In this document: one piece after another, positions 7,522-14,457 of the stretch | Layout of the letters: each line of letters opens with the position of its first letter | How positions within the stretch are numbered: position 1 is the stretch's first letter | Source: Bacteroidota bacterium | GTDB lineage: Bacteria; Bacteroidota; Bacteroidia; Flavobacteriales; Weeksellaceae | Direction of reading: 5' to 3' | Assembly (NCBI GenBank): GCA_023461035.1 | Contig: JAEWOD010000011.1 | Location: 1 to 14,471, forward strand | DNA length: 14,471 bases | Notes under the pieces: generated by a model | The model's input: only the letters and a program-made list of their open reading frames with translations | The model's database searches: none | What the model was told of the DNA's origin: nothing | Made by a program: the position numbers and the translations under genes

Positions 7522-7544
7522 ACCCCAAACCCACAACTCAAAAC
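7513..7544. promoter_or_regulatory. candidate AraC-type operator (tandem direct repeat)
   Basis: CAACTCAAAAC occurs exactly at 7513-7523 and 7534-7544. The 21-bp period is two helical turns, the arrangement that AraC-family dimers use for direct-repeat half-sites. It sits between the divergent regulator and permease genes and overlaps the regulator's -33 element. The region is C- and A-rich, so chance similarity is possible. Confidence 0.5.
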
Positions 7545-7547
7545 TCT

Positions 7548-7555
7548 TATATTTG
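7548..7555 (+). promoter_or_regulatory. -7 element for the permease-ATPase operon
   Basis: TATATTTG matches TAnnTTTG. It covers the TTG at 7553, which therefore is unlikely to be the start codon, and points to the in-frame TTG at 7571 instead. No TTG lies in the expected -33 window; activation by a regulator bound to the adjacent direct repeat could compensate (inference). Confidence 0.45.
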
Positions 7556-7570
7556 CCTAAATTATCGTTT

Positions 7571-8563
7571 TTGAAATTCAAATTCATCATATTGACTCTG
7601 TTGGTACTGATTTTGGGAATGTTCTTCCTCAATCTGAATTTGGGAAATGCCGATGTTTCGATTTTTGATTTTTCCCAAAACGAAATCGCTCGAAAATTGA
7701 TTTTGGATTATCGCCTACCCAAAACAATCGCTGCTCTTTTAGCCGGAATCGCATTGCCTGTCAGCGGATTATTGTTACAGGAATTGTTTCGAAATCCTTT
7801 GGCCGATCCTTCTGTTTTGGGAATCACATCGGCATCGGGACTGGGTGTGGCAGTGGTTATTTTTCTTTCCGCAACTTTGGGATTGAGTTCATTTTTAAAT
7901 AATCCCTGGTTGTTGTGTTTGGCTTCGTTTTGTGGAGCGATGCTCGGACTGATTATCATTGTGTTTTTTTCATCCCGGATTAATTCTACAGCAGCTTTGA
8001 TCATCGTCGGGATGATGATTGCAGGATTGGCTTCTGCCATGATTGGGATTTTACAATTTTTTGCTCCTTCAGAGAAAATAAAAACTTTTTTAATTTGGAC
8101 TTTTGGTTCCATGTCTGGACTTTCATGGACCCAAATAGGTGTTTTCTCATTGATGGTTTTATTGGGAATTTTAATTTCGCTTTTCACGTTGAAAGGAATT
8201 TCGGGATTACGATTGGGCGAAAATTATGCGCATACTATGGGAATTAACATCCAAAAAACAAGATGGCTGATTTTGATTTCGTCGGCTATATTGACCGCTT
8301 CCGCAACGGCTTTTGTAGGTCCGGTGGCTTTTATAGGATTGGCGATTCCGCATATTTGCCGAATTGTATTTAGGCGAACTGAAATTTCGAAATTATTGAC
8401 CTTAGTCGTATTGACGGGAATTTTTTCAATGCTTTTATTTCTGTGGATATCACAGGTTTTTCCCAATGGAAATTTGCCTATCAATATTATTACTTCCTTG
8501 ATCGGAGCACCCATAGTGATGAGTATTCTTCTCAATCGAAACCAATACAATTGGAATGAATAA
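7571..8563 (+). CDS. FecCD/BtuC-family ABC transporter permease
   Basis: The membrane subunit of a type II ABC importer for iron-siderophore, haem or cobalamin-type substrates; the substrate cannot be read from sequence. There is no ATG before the first membrane segment, so a TTG start is needed: 7571 gives MKFKFIILTLLVL and 331 residues, the usual family length; 7553 is excluded because it lies in a -7 element. Family landmarks are RLPKTIAALLAGIALPVSG, the QELFRNPLADPSVLG loop, the GxxLGxNYAHTMG-like stretch GLRLGENYAHTMG, and GPVAFIGLAIPHICR near the C-terminus. About ten hydrophobic segments are present. Its stop overlaps the ATPase start by 8 nt. A periplasmic binding protein, normally beside such genes, is not in this window. 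Confidence 0.9.
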   Translation: MKFKFIILTLLVLILGMFFLNLNLGNADVSIFDFSQNEIARKLILDYRLPKTIAALLAGIALPVSGLLLQELFRNPLADPSVLGITSASGLGVAVVIFLSATLGLSSFLNNPWLLCLASFCGAMLGLIIIVFFSSRINSTAALIIVGMMIAGLASAMIGILQFFAPSEKIKTFLIWTFGSMSGLSWTQIGVFSLMVLLGILISLFTLKGISGLRLGENYAHTMGINIQKTRWLILISSAILTASATAFVGPVAFIGLAIPHICRIVFRRTEISKLLTLVVLTGIFSMLLFLWISQVFPNGNLPINIITSLIGAPIVMSILLNRNQYNWNE

Positions 8564-9521
8564 TTCGATCCTTCAAATAAAAGAATTATCAATTGGTTAT
8601 TCCAAACCGATTTGCACTCGCATAAACGCTACGGTCAACAAAAGAGAGTTTGTAGGACTTGCCGGAAAGAACGGATCAGGAAAAAGCACTTTGCTTAAAT
8701 CCTTGCTGGGATTGGAATCCGGTCTTTCCGGAGATGTTTGGATGGAGGAAGAATATTTGAAAAATTGGGATGTGAAAAAAAGGTCACAAAAAATGGCTGT
8801 AGTCTTTTCAAGATTGAATCAGGTTCCGGCTATTCCGGTTTTTGATTTGATTGCATTGGGTCGGTTACCTTATCAAGCTCATTTTTCAAAATTGGATGCA
8901 AAGGACAAAGAATTGATTCATACTGCCATAAGTCTGGTTGGAATTGAACATTTGCAAAATAGGTTGGCGGGCCAATTAAGTGACGGACAATTGCAGATGG
9001 TGATGATTGCCAGAGCTTTGGTGCAGGATACGGAATTGGTGTTGATGGATGAGCCGACTTCGCATTTGGACATTGAAAACCAGTTCAAGATTTTTGAATT
9101 GATCCATAAATTATCGGAAGAAACGGGAAAAACCTTTATTGTGGCTTCGCATCAGATTGAATTGTTATTGCAGAATGCAACCCAGCTTTGGTGGATGGAC
9201 AATGGAGAATTCCACGCCGGATTTCCTGAACAGATTGCTTACGAACAAAGGATTTTTGAGAAATTGTCTCAGGAACGGATTCAATTTGATTATCAAACCG
9301 GAAGTTTTCAGTTCCAACATCCGAAAAACAAAAAAGTCAGCCTGATAAGCGATGGTAGCGATTTGGCGTATTGGGTTAAACATGCTTTGGAAAGAAATGG
9401 GTTTGAGGTTTCGGGGGATGAGAAATTTAGAATTGAAATCAAAAATCAAACTGTATATTTGAATGGTGACAATTTTAAATCAATTGATGAATTGTTGAAA
9501 AGCCTGAACGATGAAAATTAA
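8556..9521 (+). CDS. ABC transporter ATP-binding protein (FecE/BtuD type) with C-terminal extension
   Basis: The cytoplasmic ATPase that powers the adjacent permease. It has 321 residues: Walker A GKNGSGKS (37-44), the signature LSDGQ (141-145, D in place of the usual third-position G), Walker B LVLMDEP (161-167), D-loop SHLD (169-172) and switch H199. The family segment after the Q-loop (FDLIALGRLPYQ, 96-107) also matches the iron/cobalamin group. FecE/BtuD proteins are usually about 250-270 residues. Here residues after about 245 form an extra C-terminal region (SDGSDLAYWVKHALERNGF and onwards) with no motif I recognise; it might regulate activity. The start overlaps the permease stop by 8 nt and the end overlaps the next gene by 11 nt, so translation is probably coupled. 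Confidence 0.92.
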   Translation: MNNSILQIKELSIGYSKPICTRINATVNKREFVGLAGKNGSGKSTLLKSLLGLESGLSGDVWMEEEYLKNWDVKKRSQKMAVVFSRLNQVPAIPVFDLIALGRLPYQAHFSKLDAKDKELIHTAISLVGIEHLQNRLAGQLSDGQLQMVMIARALVQDTELVLMDEPTSHLDIENQFKIFELIHKLSEETGKTFIVASHQIELLLQNATQLWWMDNGEFHAGFPEQIAYEQRIFEKLSQERIQFDYQTGSFQFQHPKNKKVSLISDGSDLAYWVKHALERNGFEVSGDEKFRIEIKNQTVYLNGDNFKSIDELLKSLNDEN

Positions 9522-10399
9522 GCTGTTTTTTGTTTTAGTGGTTTTACAATTTTCCTATTTGTTTTCACAGGAATTGATGAAATTTGAAGAAAATGGGAAG
9601 TTTGGATTGAAAGACAAATCTGGAAATATCATTTTTAAACCAGATTATATTTATATTTCTGAGTTTAGAGAAAATAAAGCCAGAATCGTGAAAAATATAG
9701 ACTCAGTTGGAATAATTGATAATTTGGGTAAAATTCTGGTTCCGATTAAGTATGAATTTTTGAATGTTTTGGATAGTACAGAGTATCTTTTCGGTAAAAG
9801 AGATAAATATTTTGGAGAATACAAAATGGGTGTTTTAGATGAAAAAGGAAATATAAAGATCCCAATGAAGTATGATTTCATTCAAAAGATAAATGGATAT
9901 ATAGTCACATTATACAAAGATTCTATAGTGGGAGAAATGTATGGAAGCGACATCAGAGAAGTAACGAGTTACTATGGCTTTTATGATATTAATGGAAAAT
10001 TGATTTTAGAACCGAAATTTGAATATATCTCACAAATTAATGATAATCTCGTAAAAGTTAGCAATGATAATCAGTATGCTCTTTATCATGTAAATGGAAA
10101 CCTCATTTTTAATTTTTCGGATGATTATTATTATAGAAGTAAAGAAAATAGGGTAAAATTCAAAAGAAATAAAAAGTTAGGTTTTTTTGGATGAAAATGG
10201 GAAAATTATTATTGAGCCTATATATGATTTTGCTTTTAATTTTAGATTAGGAATATCAGTGGTTTCATTAGATAACAAATGTGGAGCCATTAAATATAAT
10301 GGAGAAATTCTTCAGGAAATAAAATTTGATTGTAAAAAATTTATGGATGAACTTGAAGCTCAATATGGCAATTTGGATTTCGAGAGGCCAGAATTATAA
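9511..10399 (+). pseudogene. secreted WG-repeat protein, split by a +1 frameshift
   Basis: The reading frame from ATG 9511 has a signal peptide (residues 1-20, LFFVLVVLQFSYLFSQ) followed by WG-like repeats of the form fG-x-x-D-x-x-G-x-I-x-x-P-x-Y/F, starting near residues 31, 66, 106, 155, 188 and 223. It stops at 10192-10194 (227 residues). The same repeat pattern continues in the next frame (LDENGKIIIEPIYDF, then KCGAIKYNGEIL) to 10399. The break falls in a run of seven T (10182-10188); with six T the sixth repeat reads KLGFLDENGKIII without interruption and the whole protein would be about 295 residues. It could be a pseudogene, a slippery or phase-variable tract, or a sequencing error. 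WG repeats are of uncertain function. The gene overlaps the ATPase by 11 nt and abuts the SDR start. Confidence 0.8.
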
Positions 10400-11098
10400 A
10401 TGACCATGCAAAAAAACATCATCATAACAGGCGCAAGTCGGGGAATCGGTAGGGAATTGGTCAAAATTCATCTTCAAAACGGAAACAATGTATTGGCCAT
10501 TTCGCGCAATGAAGAAAAACTCAAAGAATTATATCCATTTGAAAATAATTCTCAACTCATCATCCTTCCCATGGATATTTCCAAAACCGGCGATCTGGAT
10601 ATGATTCCCGGCGCTTTGCGAAATTGGGAAAAGGTGGATGTCCTTTATAATAACGCCGGATTTTTGGTCAATAAACCTTTTCAAGAAATATCAGAAAATG
10701 ATATAGATTATTCGGTTTCTGTAAATTATAAAGCGTCTTTCCGTATCATTCAATTGGTCATGGATAAAATGAATGCAAGTTCACACATCGTCAATATAAC
10801 GACAATGGGTGCCGTGCAGGGTTCGGTAAAATTCCCGGGATTGGCGGCTTATTCCTCTTCCAAAGCCGGAATTGTAACGCTGACCGAATTGTTGGCGCAA
10901 GAATTCAACGAAAATCAACCCAAAATCAATTGTGTCGCACTCGGTGCCGTCCAAACCGAAATGCTGGAAGAAGCTTTTCCGGGTTATGCAGCTCCGATTT
11001 CGGCAGAAAAAATGGCGAATTATTTGTTCCAGTTTGGATTAGACGGACATCATTTCCAAAACGGAAAATTGATTCAACTCTCCACTTCAACACCTTAA
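10400..11098 (+). CDS. short-chain dehydrogenase/reductase (SDR)
   Basis: A 232-residue cytoplasmic NAD(P)-dependent oxidoreductase with unknown substrate. The Rossmann motif T10-GASRGIG, the NNAG motif (84-87) and the catalytic Y151-SSSK155 are present. The usual catalytic serine (NISS in classical SDRs) is replaced by N132-I-T-T135, so threonine takes that place. A loop about three residues longer than in FabG separates it from Y151. R35 after the second strand (AISRN) suggests NADP(H), which is inference. The ATG at 10400 directly follows the stop of the WG-repeat gene (TAAATG); an ATG at 10406 is possible. The join suggests coupled expression with the upstream genes, but nothing links its chemistry to the transporter. 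Confidence 0.88.
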   Translation: MTMQKNIIITGASRGIGRELVKIHLQNGNNVLAISRNEEKLKELYPFENNSQLIILPMDISKTGDLDMIPGALRNWEKVDVLYNNAGFLVNKPFQEISENDIDYSVSVNYKASFRIIQLVMDKMNASSHIVNITTMGAVQGSVKFPGLAAYSSSKAGIVTLTELLAQEFNENQPKINCVALGAVQTEMLEEAFPGYAAPISAEKMANYLFQFGLDGHHFQNGKLIQLSTSTP

Positions 11099-11151
11099 CA
11101 TAATTATTCGAAATATTGTTCTAATTTTATATCCACACAAAATCAGAAAAC

Positions 11152-12486
11152 ATGAAAAAAATTTACTTCTCAGTAATAGCGTTTGGATTAGCAATTTTTT
11201 CCTCAGCGCAAGAATTTACATTGGAATTATTTGCGCAGGGGTTTAGTTCCCCGGTAGAAATTACATCAGCAGGTGACGACCGGCTTTTCGTGGTACAGCA
11301 GGGAGGACAAATCAGGATATTAAATTCAGACGGAACCATAAACCCGACACCTTTTCTTAATGTATCAAGCATCATCAGTTCAGGAGGAGAAAGAGGATTA
11401 CTCGGATTAGCGTTTGCGCCGGATTACGAGACGAGCGGACGATTTTATATAAATTATACCAATACTTCGGGTGATACGGTCATTTCAAGATATACAGTGA
11501 GTGGAGATCCGGATGTTGCCAATGCAACGGGCGATCCTTTATTGACTATAGAACAACCCTTCGGAAATCATAACGGTGGTTGCATCAATTTCGGCCCGGA
11601 TGGATATCTTTGGATTTCCATGGGTGATGGAGGAAGCGGAGGGGATCCCAATAACAATGGGCAGAATCCGGCATCTTTGCTTGGGAAAATGCTGCGAATT
11701 GATGTCAGTGGAGAAGATTATACCATTCCGGAAGACAATCCGGTAATTACAGGCGGAACGGCTACAGAAGTCTGGTCATACGGATTGCGTAACGCATGGA
11801 AATTCTCATTTGACAGCGAAACAAATGATGTCTGGATTGCCGACGTAGGTCAAAACGCCATAGAAGAAATCAACAAACAACCCTACACTGCAGCCGGACT
11901 GAATTACGGCTGGCGTTGTTATGAAGGAGACAATCCTTACAATACATCTGGCTGCGCAGCTCCCGAAACCATGATTTTTCCGGTTGCTACTTATAACCAT
12001 TCCGGGGGCAGATGTTCCATTACCGGGGGATATGTTTACAGAGGTGGTGTTTATGCCAATTTAGTAGGGAAGTATTTCTTTGCCGACTACTGTTCTGGCC
12101 AAATTGGATGGGTAGATGAAGAAGAAAATCTGGAATTTTTGACTGATACATCTGATAATTTTACAACTTTCGGGCAGGATACGACTGGACAACTTTATGT
12201 TGCCGGTTCCGGAAAAGTATATAAAATCATAGGAGAAACGATGGGTGTAAACGATTTAAATCGGGTAAATATTTCCATTTATCCCAACCCCACTTCAGAT
12301 ATTATAAATATGAATGCTAATAAAGCAATAGATGAGGTTTCCATTTATTCTGCAGAAGGAAAATTACTTCAAACCCTTAGCGGAAACATCACCCAAATTG
12401 ATATTTCAACGTATCCAAAAGGTGTGTATTTGCTTATGGTTCAATCCGGAAAACTAACAAAAACACAAAAAGTAATCAAAAAATAA
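11152..12486 (+). CDS. secreted PQQ-dependent sugar dehydrogenase family protein with T9SS domain
   Basis: A 444-residue exported protein of the soluble glucose/sorbosone dehydrogenase fold, which in characterised members oxidises sugars with PQQ and calcium. Signal peptide: residues 1-19. The six-bladed beta-propeller spans about 22-360. Key positions are visible: N139-H140-N-G-G (catalytic-base histidine region), S156-M-GDGGSGGDP (active-site loop), YGLRN with R213, and WIADVGQ (228-234). Residues 373-444 (SIYPNPTSD, then GVYLLMV, ending KVIKK) are a type A T9SS sorting domain, so it should be secreted or surface-anchored. No PQQ synthesis gene is in this window, so PQQ would come from elsewhere. 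A paralogue follows 51 nt downstream. Only a weak promoter-like TAATTTTA is seen at 11122-11129. Confidence 0.9.
   Translation: MKKIYFSVIAFGLAIFSSAQEFTLELFAQGFSSPVEITSAGDDRLFVVQQGGQIRILNSDGTINPTPFLNVSSIISSGGERGLLGLAFAPDYETSGRFYINYTNTSGDTVISRYTVSGDPDVANATGDPLLTIEQPFGNHNGGCINFGPDGYLWISMGDGGSGGDPNNNGQNPASLLGKMLRIDVSGEDYTIPEDNPVITGGTATEVWSYGLRNAWKFSFDSETNDVWIADVGQNAIEEINKQPYTAAGLNYGWRCYEGDNPYNTSGCAAPETMIFPVATYNHSGGRCSITGGYVYRGGVYANLVGKYFFADYCSGQIGWVDEEENLEFLTDTSDNFTTFGQDTTGQLYVAGSGKVYKIIGETMGVNDLNRVNISIYPNPTSDIINMNANKAIDEVSIYSAEGKLLQTLSGNITQIDISTYPKGVYLLMVQSGKLTKTQKVIKK
12316..12453 (+). repeat. sorting-domain DNA repeat, copy 1
   Basis: These 138 bp encode most of the T9SS domain of the first dehydrogenase and align without gaps to 13708-13845, with six mismatches (132 of 138 identical), including a 58-nt identical run. 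The catalytic domains of the two genes are far more diverged. Confidence 0.9.
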
Positions 12487-12499
12487 CGCAACCTTTTTG

Positions 12500-12545
12500 T
12501 TTTTCATGGTCTATATAGAAATTTAACTTTATAGACCATGAAAAA
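12500..12545 (+). promoter_or_regulatory. inverted repeat enclosing a start codon
   Basis: A perfect 16-bp inverted repeat (12500-12515 and 12530-12545, core CATGGTCTATA and its complement, loop 14 nt) contains the ATG at 12538-12540 and the two lysine codons after it. In a transcript reading from the upstream dehydrogenase this would fold into a hairpin hiding the start codon. It lacks a downstream T-run on the plus strand, so it is not a standard terminator for the first gene. Confidence 0.7.
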
Positions 12546-13878
12546 ACTTCTAATAACTTTCTTAATTATTATTTCAATCTTTTCTCGTAGCCAGGATTTA
12601 ACTTTTGAACAATTTTCCTTTGGATATGGAATGGCATTAACTGAATTAGGGCATGCCGGTGATGATAGGATATTTGGATTAAATAAAGAAGGAACTATTG
12701 AAATAATTCAACAAAACGGAGAAATGAATACAGAATCCTTTTTGGACGTTACCCATTTGGTTTCGTATAATTCTAATTTTAGTGAAGAAGGATTATTGGG
12801 ATTGGCATTTCATCCGGAATATCAAACCAACGGCCTATTCTTTGTATTTTATACAGACCATATATATAACCGTGTGATTGCCAGATACCAGGTAAGTGAA
12901 AATCCGGACATCTCAAATCCGGATGGAAATATAATATTGACAATCCCACCTACAAATTCCGAATTACATTTTGGCGGAAAAATAGCATTTGACCACAATG
13001 GTTATTTATGGATTGCTTCAGGAACTGGTTCCAGTGGGTTGCATGCGATGAATTTGGAAAATCTATGGGGTAAAATATTGAGAATTGATATCAATGCCGA
13101 AACTTATACCATTCCACCTGATAATCCTTTTATAGGAGTAGAAGGGGCTCGTGAAGAAATTTGGGCATATGGATTACGAAATCCCTGGAAATTTAGTTTT
13201 GATTTTGAGGCAAATGAAGTTTGGATTGCAGATGTAGGTGATCAAAATGAGGAAATCAATCGGCAACCCATTGATTTAGGAGGAATTCACTATGGATTCC
13301 CTTGTTATTCCGGTGATGAATCATATAATTTTGAGCCATGTGAAAACATAGACCCTGAAACATTTACTTTTCCATATTTTCAGTATGACTTTCCAAATGG
13401 TCAAGCCGTGATAGGAGGTTATGTGTTTAGACAAAATCAAGATTCGCCATTGTATGGAAACTACATATTTGGTGATTATTTTGGAACAATTGGGATATTG
13501 GACAATGAATCAAACGCAACCTTTATTACGGACGTTCCATATATTAACCAAATTTATAGCTTTGGTGAAGATGTTCACAAACAGCTCTATCTATCTACTT
13601 TCAATAGAATTTTTAAAATATTGGATAATGCGATGTCCACAGATGAATTAGATGAAACTTCCTTTTTGCTTTACCCTAATCCGACCTCAGATTTTATAAA
13701 CATTACCGCTAATAAAGTAATAGACGAGGTTTCCATTTATTCTGCAGATGGAAAATTACTTCAAATCCTTAGCGGAAACATCACCCAAATTGATATTTCA
13801 ACGTATCCAAAAGGTGTGTATTTGTTTATGATTCAATCCGGAAAAATTACCAAAACTCAAAAAGTAGTAAAAAAGTAA
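12538..13878 (+). CDS. secreted paralogue of the PQQ sugar dehydrogenase fold, possibly inactive, with T9SS domain
   Basis: A 446-residue exported protein homologous to the preceding gene over its full length. The signal peptide is residues 1-18 (LLITFLIIISIF). The propeller landmarks are kept in part: H144 in HFGG (N-H-N replaced by E-L-H), YGLRN with R214, and WIADVG. The active-site loop GDGGSGGDP of the first copy is here SGTGSSGLHAM (161-171), so the loop aspartate is replaced by T163 and the DP and following N/Q residues are gone. In characterised soluble glucose dehydrogenases this loop contacts PQQ and substrate, so catalysis may be lost or changed (inference). Residues about 375-446 are the T9SS domain, almost identical in DNA to that of the first copy. 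The start codon is within an inverted repeat. It faces the rRNA operon. Confidence 0.85.
   Translation: MKKLLITFLIIISIFSRSQDLTFEQFSFGYGMALTELGHAGDDRIFGLNKEGTIEIIQQNGEMNTESFLDVTHLVSYNSNFSEEGLLGLAFHPEYQTNGLFFVFYTDHIYNRVIARYQVSENPDISNPDGNIILTIPPTNSELHFGGKIAFDHNGYLWIASGTGSSGLHAMNLENLWGKILRIDINAETYTIPPDNPFIGVEGAREEIWAYGLRNPWKFSFDFEANEVWIADVGDQNEEINRQPIDLGGIHYGFPCYSGDESYNFEPCENIDPETFTFPYFQYDFPNGQAVIGGYVFRQNQDSPLYGNYIFGDYFGTIGILDNESNATFITDVPYINQIYSFGEDVHKQLYLSTFNRIFKILDNAMSTDELDETSFLLYPNPTSDFINITANKVIDEVSIYSADGKLLQILSGNITQIDISTYPKGVYLFMIQSGKITKTQKVVKK
13708..13845 (+). repeat. sorting-domain DNA repeat, copy 2
   Basis: Partner of 12316-12453. Five of the six differences change an amino acid (A/V, E/D, T/I, L/F, V/I) and one is silent (GAT/GAC), so silent sites have hardly diverged. 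Confidence 0.9.
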
Positions 13879-13894
13879 CTTAGAATTTTTTCTT

Positions 13895-14031
13895 GGGCAC
13901 CTCCCGTTCTGGGATTTCCTTTTGGGAAATCCCAGAACGGGATCAGGCTCTCGGCACTCGCTTCCCGTCCGCAAAGCTCCCGGGAGAGCTCATACAAATG
14001 CCTCCATCCATGGTGCAGTTCACAGCCATTT
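13895..14031. repeat. GC-rich hairpin element, probable dispersed repeat
   Basis: A GC-rich island in AT-rich intergenic DNA. It begins with a perfect 17-bp hairpin (13903-13919 with 13925-13941, arm CCCGTTCTGGGATTTCC, 5-nt loop) and continues with ATCAGGCTCTCGGCACTCGC, a CTCCCGGGAG palindrome (13978-13987) and a short CCATGG. No coding potential is convincing. From memory, hairpin-plus-ATCAGGCT-type sequences recur many times in Flavobacterium-like genomes. The right boundary is approximate. No T-run follows the hairpin, so it is not a classical terminator. Confidence 0.6.
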
Positions 14032-14122
14032 GAGAAATTACAAAAAATAAATCCCTTAAAACCTTGTAAATAAGCAATCTGAAAAACCATCACAAAAAAC
14101 TTTCGAAAAAAGACAAAAAAGA

Positions 14123-14155
14123 TTTGGTTTGTATCTATAACCCGACCTATATTTG
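14123..14155 (+). promoter_or_regulatory. rRNA operon promoter P1
   Basis: TTTG at 14123-14126, a 21-nt spacer and TATATTTG at 14148-14155, followed by CAG, match the Bacteroidota promoter consensus. The A-rich stretch at about 14085-14120 just upstream could act as an UP-like element. It lies about 300 nt before the 16S start. Confidence 0.75.
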
Positions 14156-14200
14156 CAGTCCTTTTTGATGAGATAATTATTCCAACAAAAAGAAGCAGAG

Positions 14201-14221
14201 GAGAAGTTCATTGTAAATTAT
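14201..14221 (+). promoter_or_regulatory. boxA-like leader element 1
   Basis: GAGAAGTTCATT followed by GTAAATTAT, 45 nt after the P1 -7 element. It resembles the GTTCTTTGA-type boxA of Bacteroidota rRNA leaders and matches the second element in 19 of 21 positions, so a role in rRNA antitermination is likely (inference). Confidence 0.5.
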
Positions 14222-14278
14222 TAATTGTTAGTGTTTTGCGATAAATTCAAAAAATATTCAAAATATTTCAGCTAATAA

Positions 14279-14309
14279 TTTGGTAGATATGAAATAATTA
14301 TTACCTTTG
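14279..14309 (+). promoter_or_regulatory. rRNA operon promoter P2
   Basis: TTTG at 14279-14282, a 19-nt spacer and TACCTTTG at 14302-14309, followed by CAGCC, form a near-ideal Bacteroidota rRNA promoter. It lies about 150 nt before the 16S start. The first transcribed bases could form a CCGCTT/AAGCGG hairpin (14313-14334). Confidence 0.82.
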
Positions 14310-14344
14310 CAGCCGCTTAGAGAGATTGAAGCGGAAAAGAAAAC

Positions 14345-14365
14345 GAGAAGTTCATTTGAAATTAT
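14345..14365 (+). promoter_or_regulatory. boxA-like leader element 2
   Basis: GAGAAGTTCATT followed by TGAAATTAT, 35 nt after the P2 -7 element, 19 of 21 identical to the element at 14201-14221. Each promoter is thus followed by its own copy. Confidence 0.55.
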
Positions 14366-14457
14366 AGAAAAGAAGAAAAAAAGCCTAGAATTAAAAACGG
14401 TCAATTGGAGCAGATGGAATAAATAATTCGTTAGTCTAAAAACACAAAAAATTTTTA

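Noticed and set aside
7513..7544. CRISPR-like repeats
   Set aside because: There are only two 11-bp units with a 10-bp gap; this fits a protein-binding site, not an array. No array was found anywhere in the window.
7553..7555. TTG as start codon of the permease
   Set aside because: It lies inside a TATATTTG -7 element; the in-frame TTG at 7571 gives a normal N-terminus before the first membrane segment.
7488..7570. Cobalamin riboswitch ahead of the importer genes
   Set aside because: The gap of 83 nt is too short for a B12 riboswitch and shows no B12-box-like sequence.
7708..8187. Leftward open frame of 159 codons
   Set aside because: It is antisense to the FecCD permease, whose family motifs are clear; the translation is a shadow.
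12487..12537. Intrinsic terminator after the first dehydrogenase
   Set aside because: The inverted repeat at 12500-12545 has no T-run after it on the plus strand and includes the next start codon.
13857..14093. Leftward open frame of 78 codons over the GC-rich element
   Set aside because: It spans the hairpin repeat, has no recognisable domain and overlaps the end of the dehydrogenase gene.
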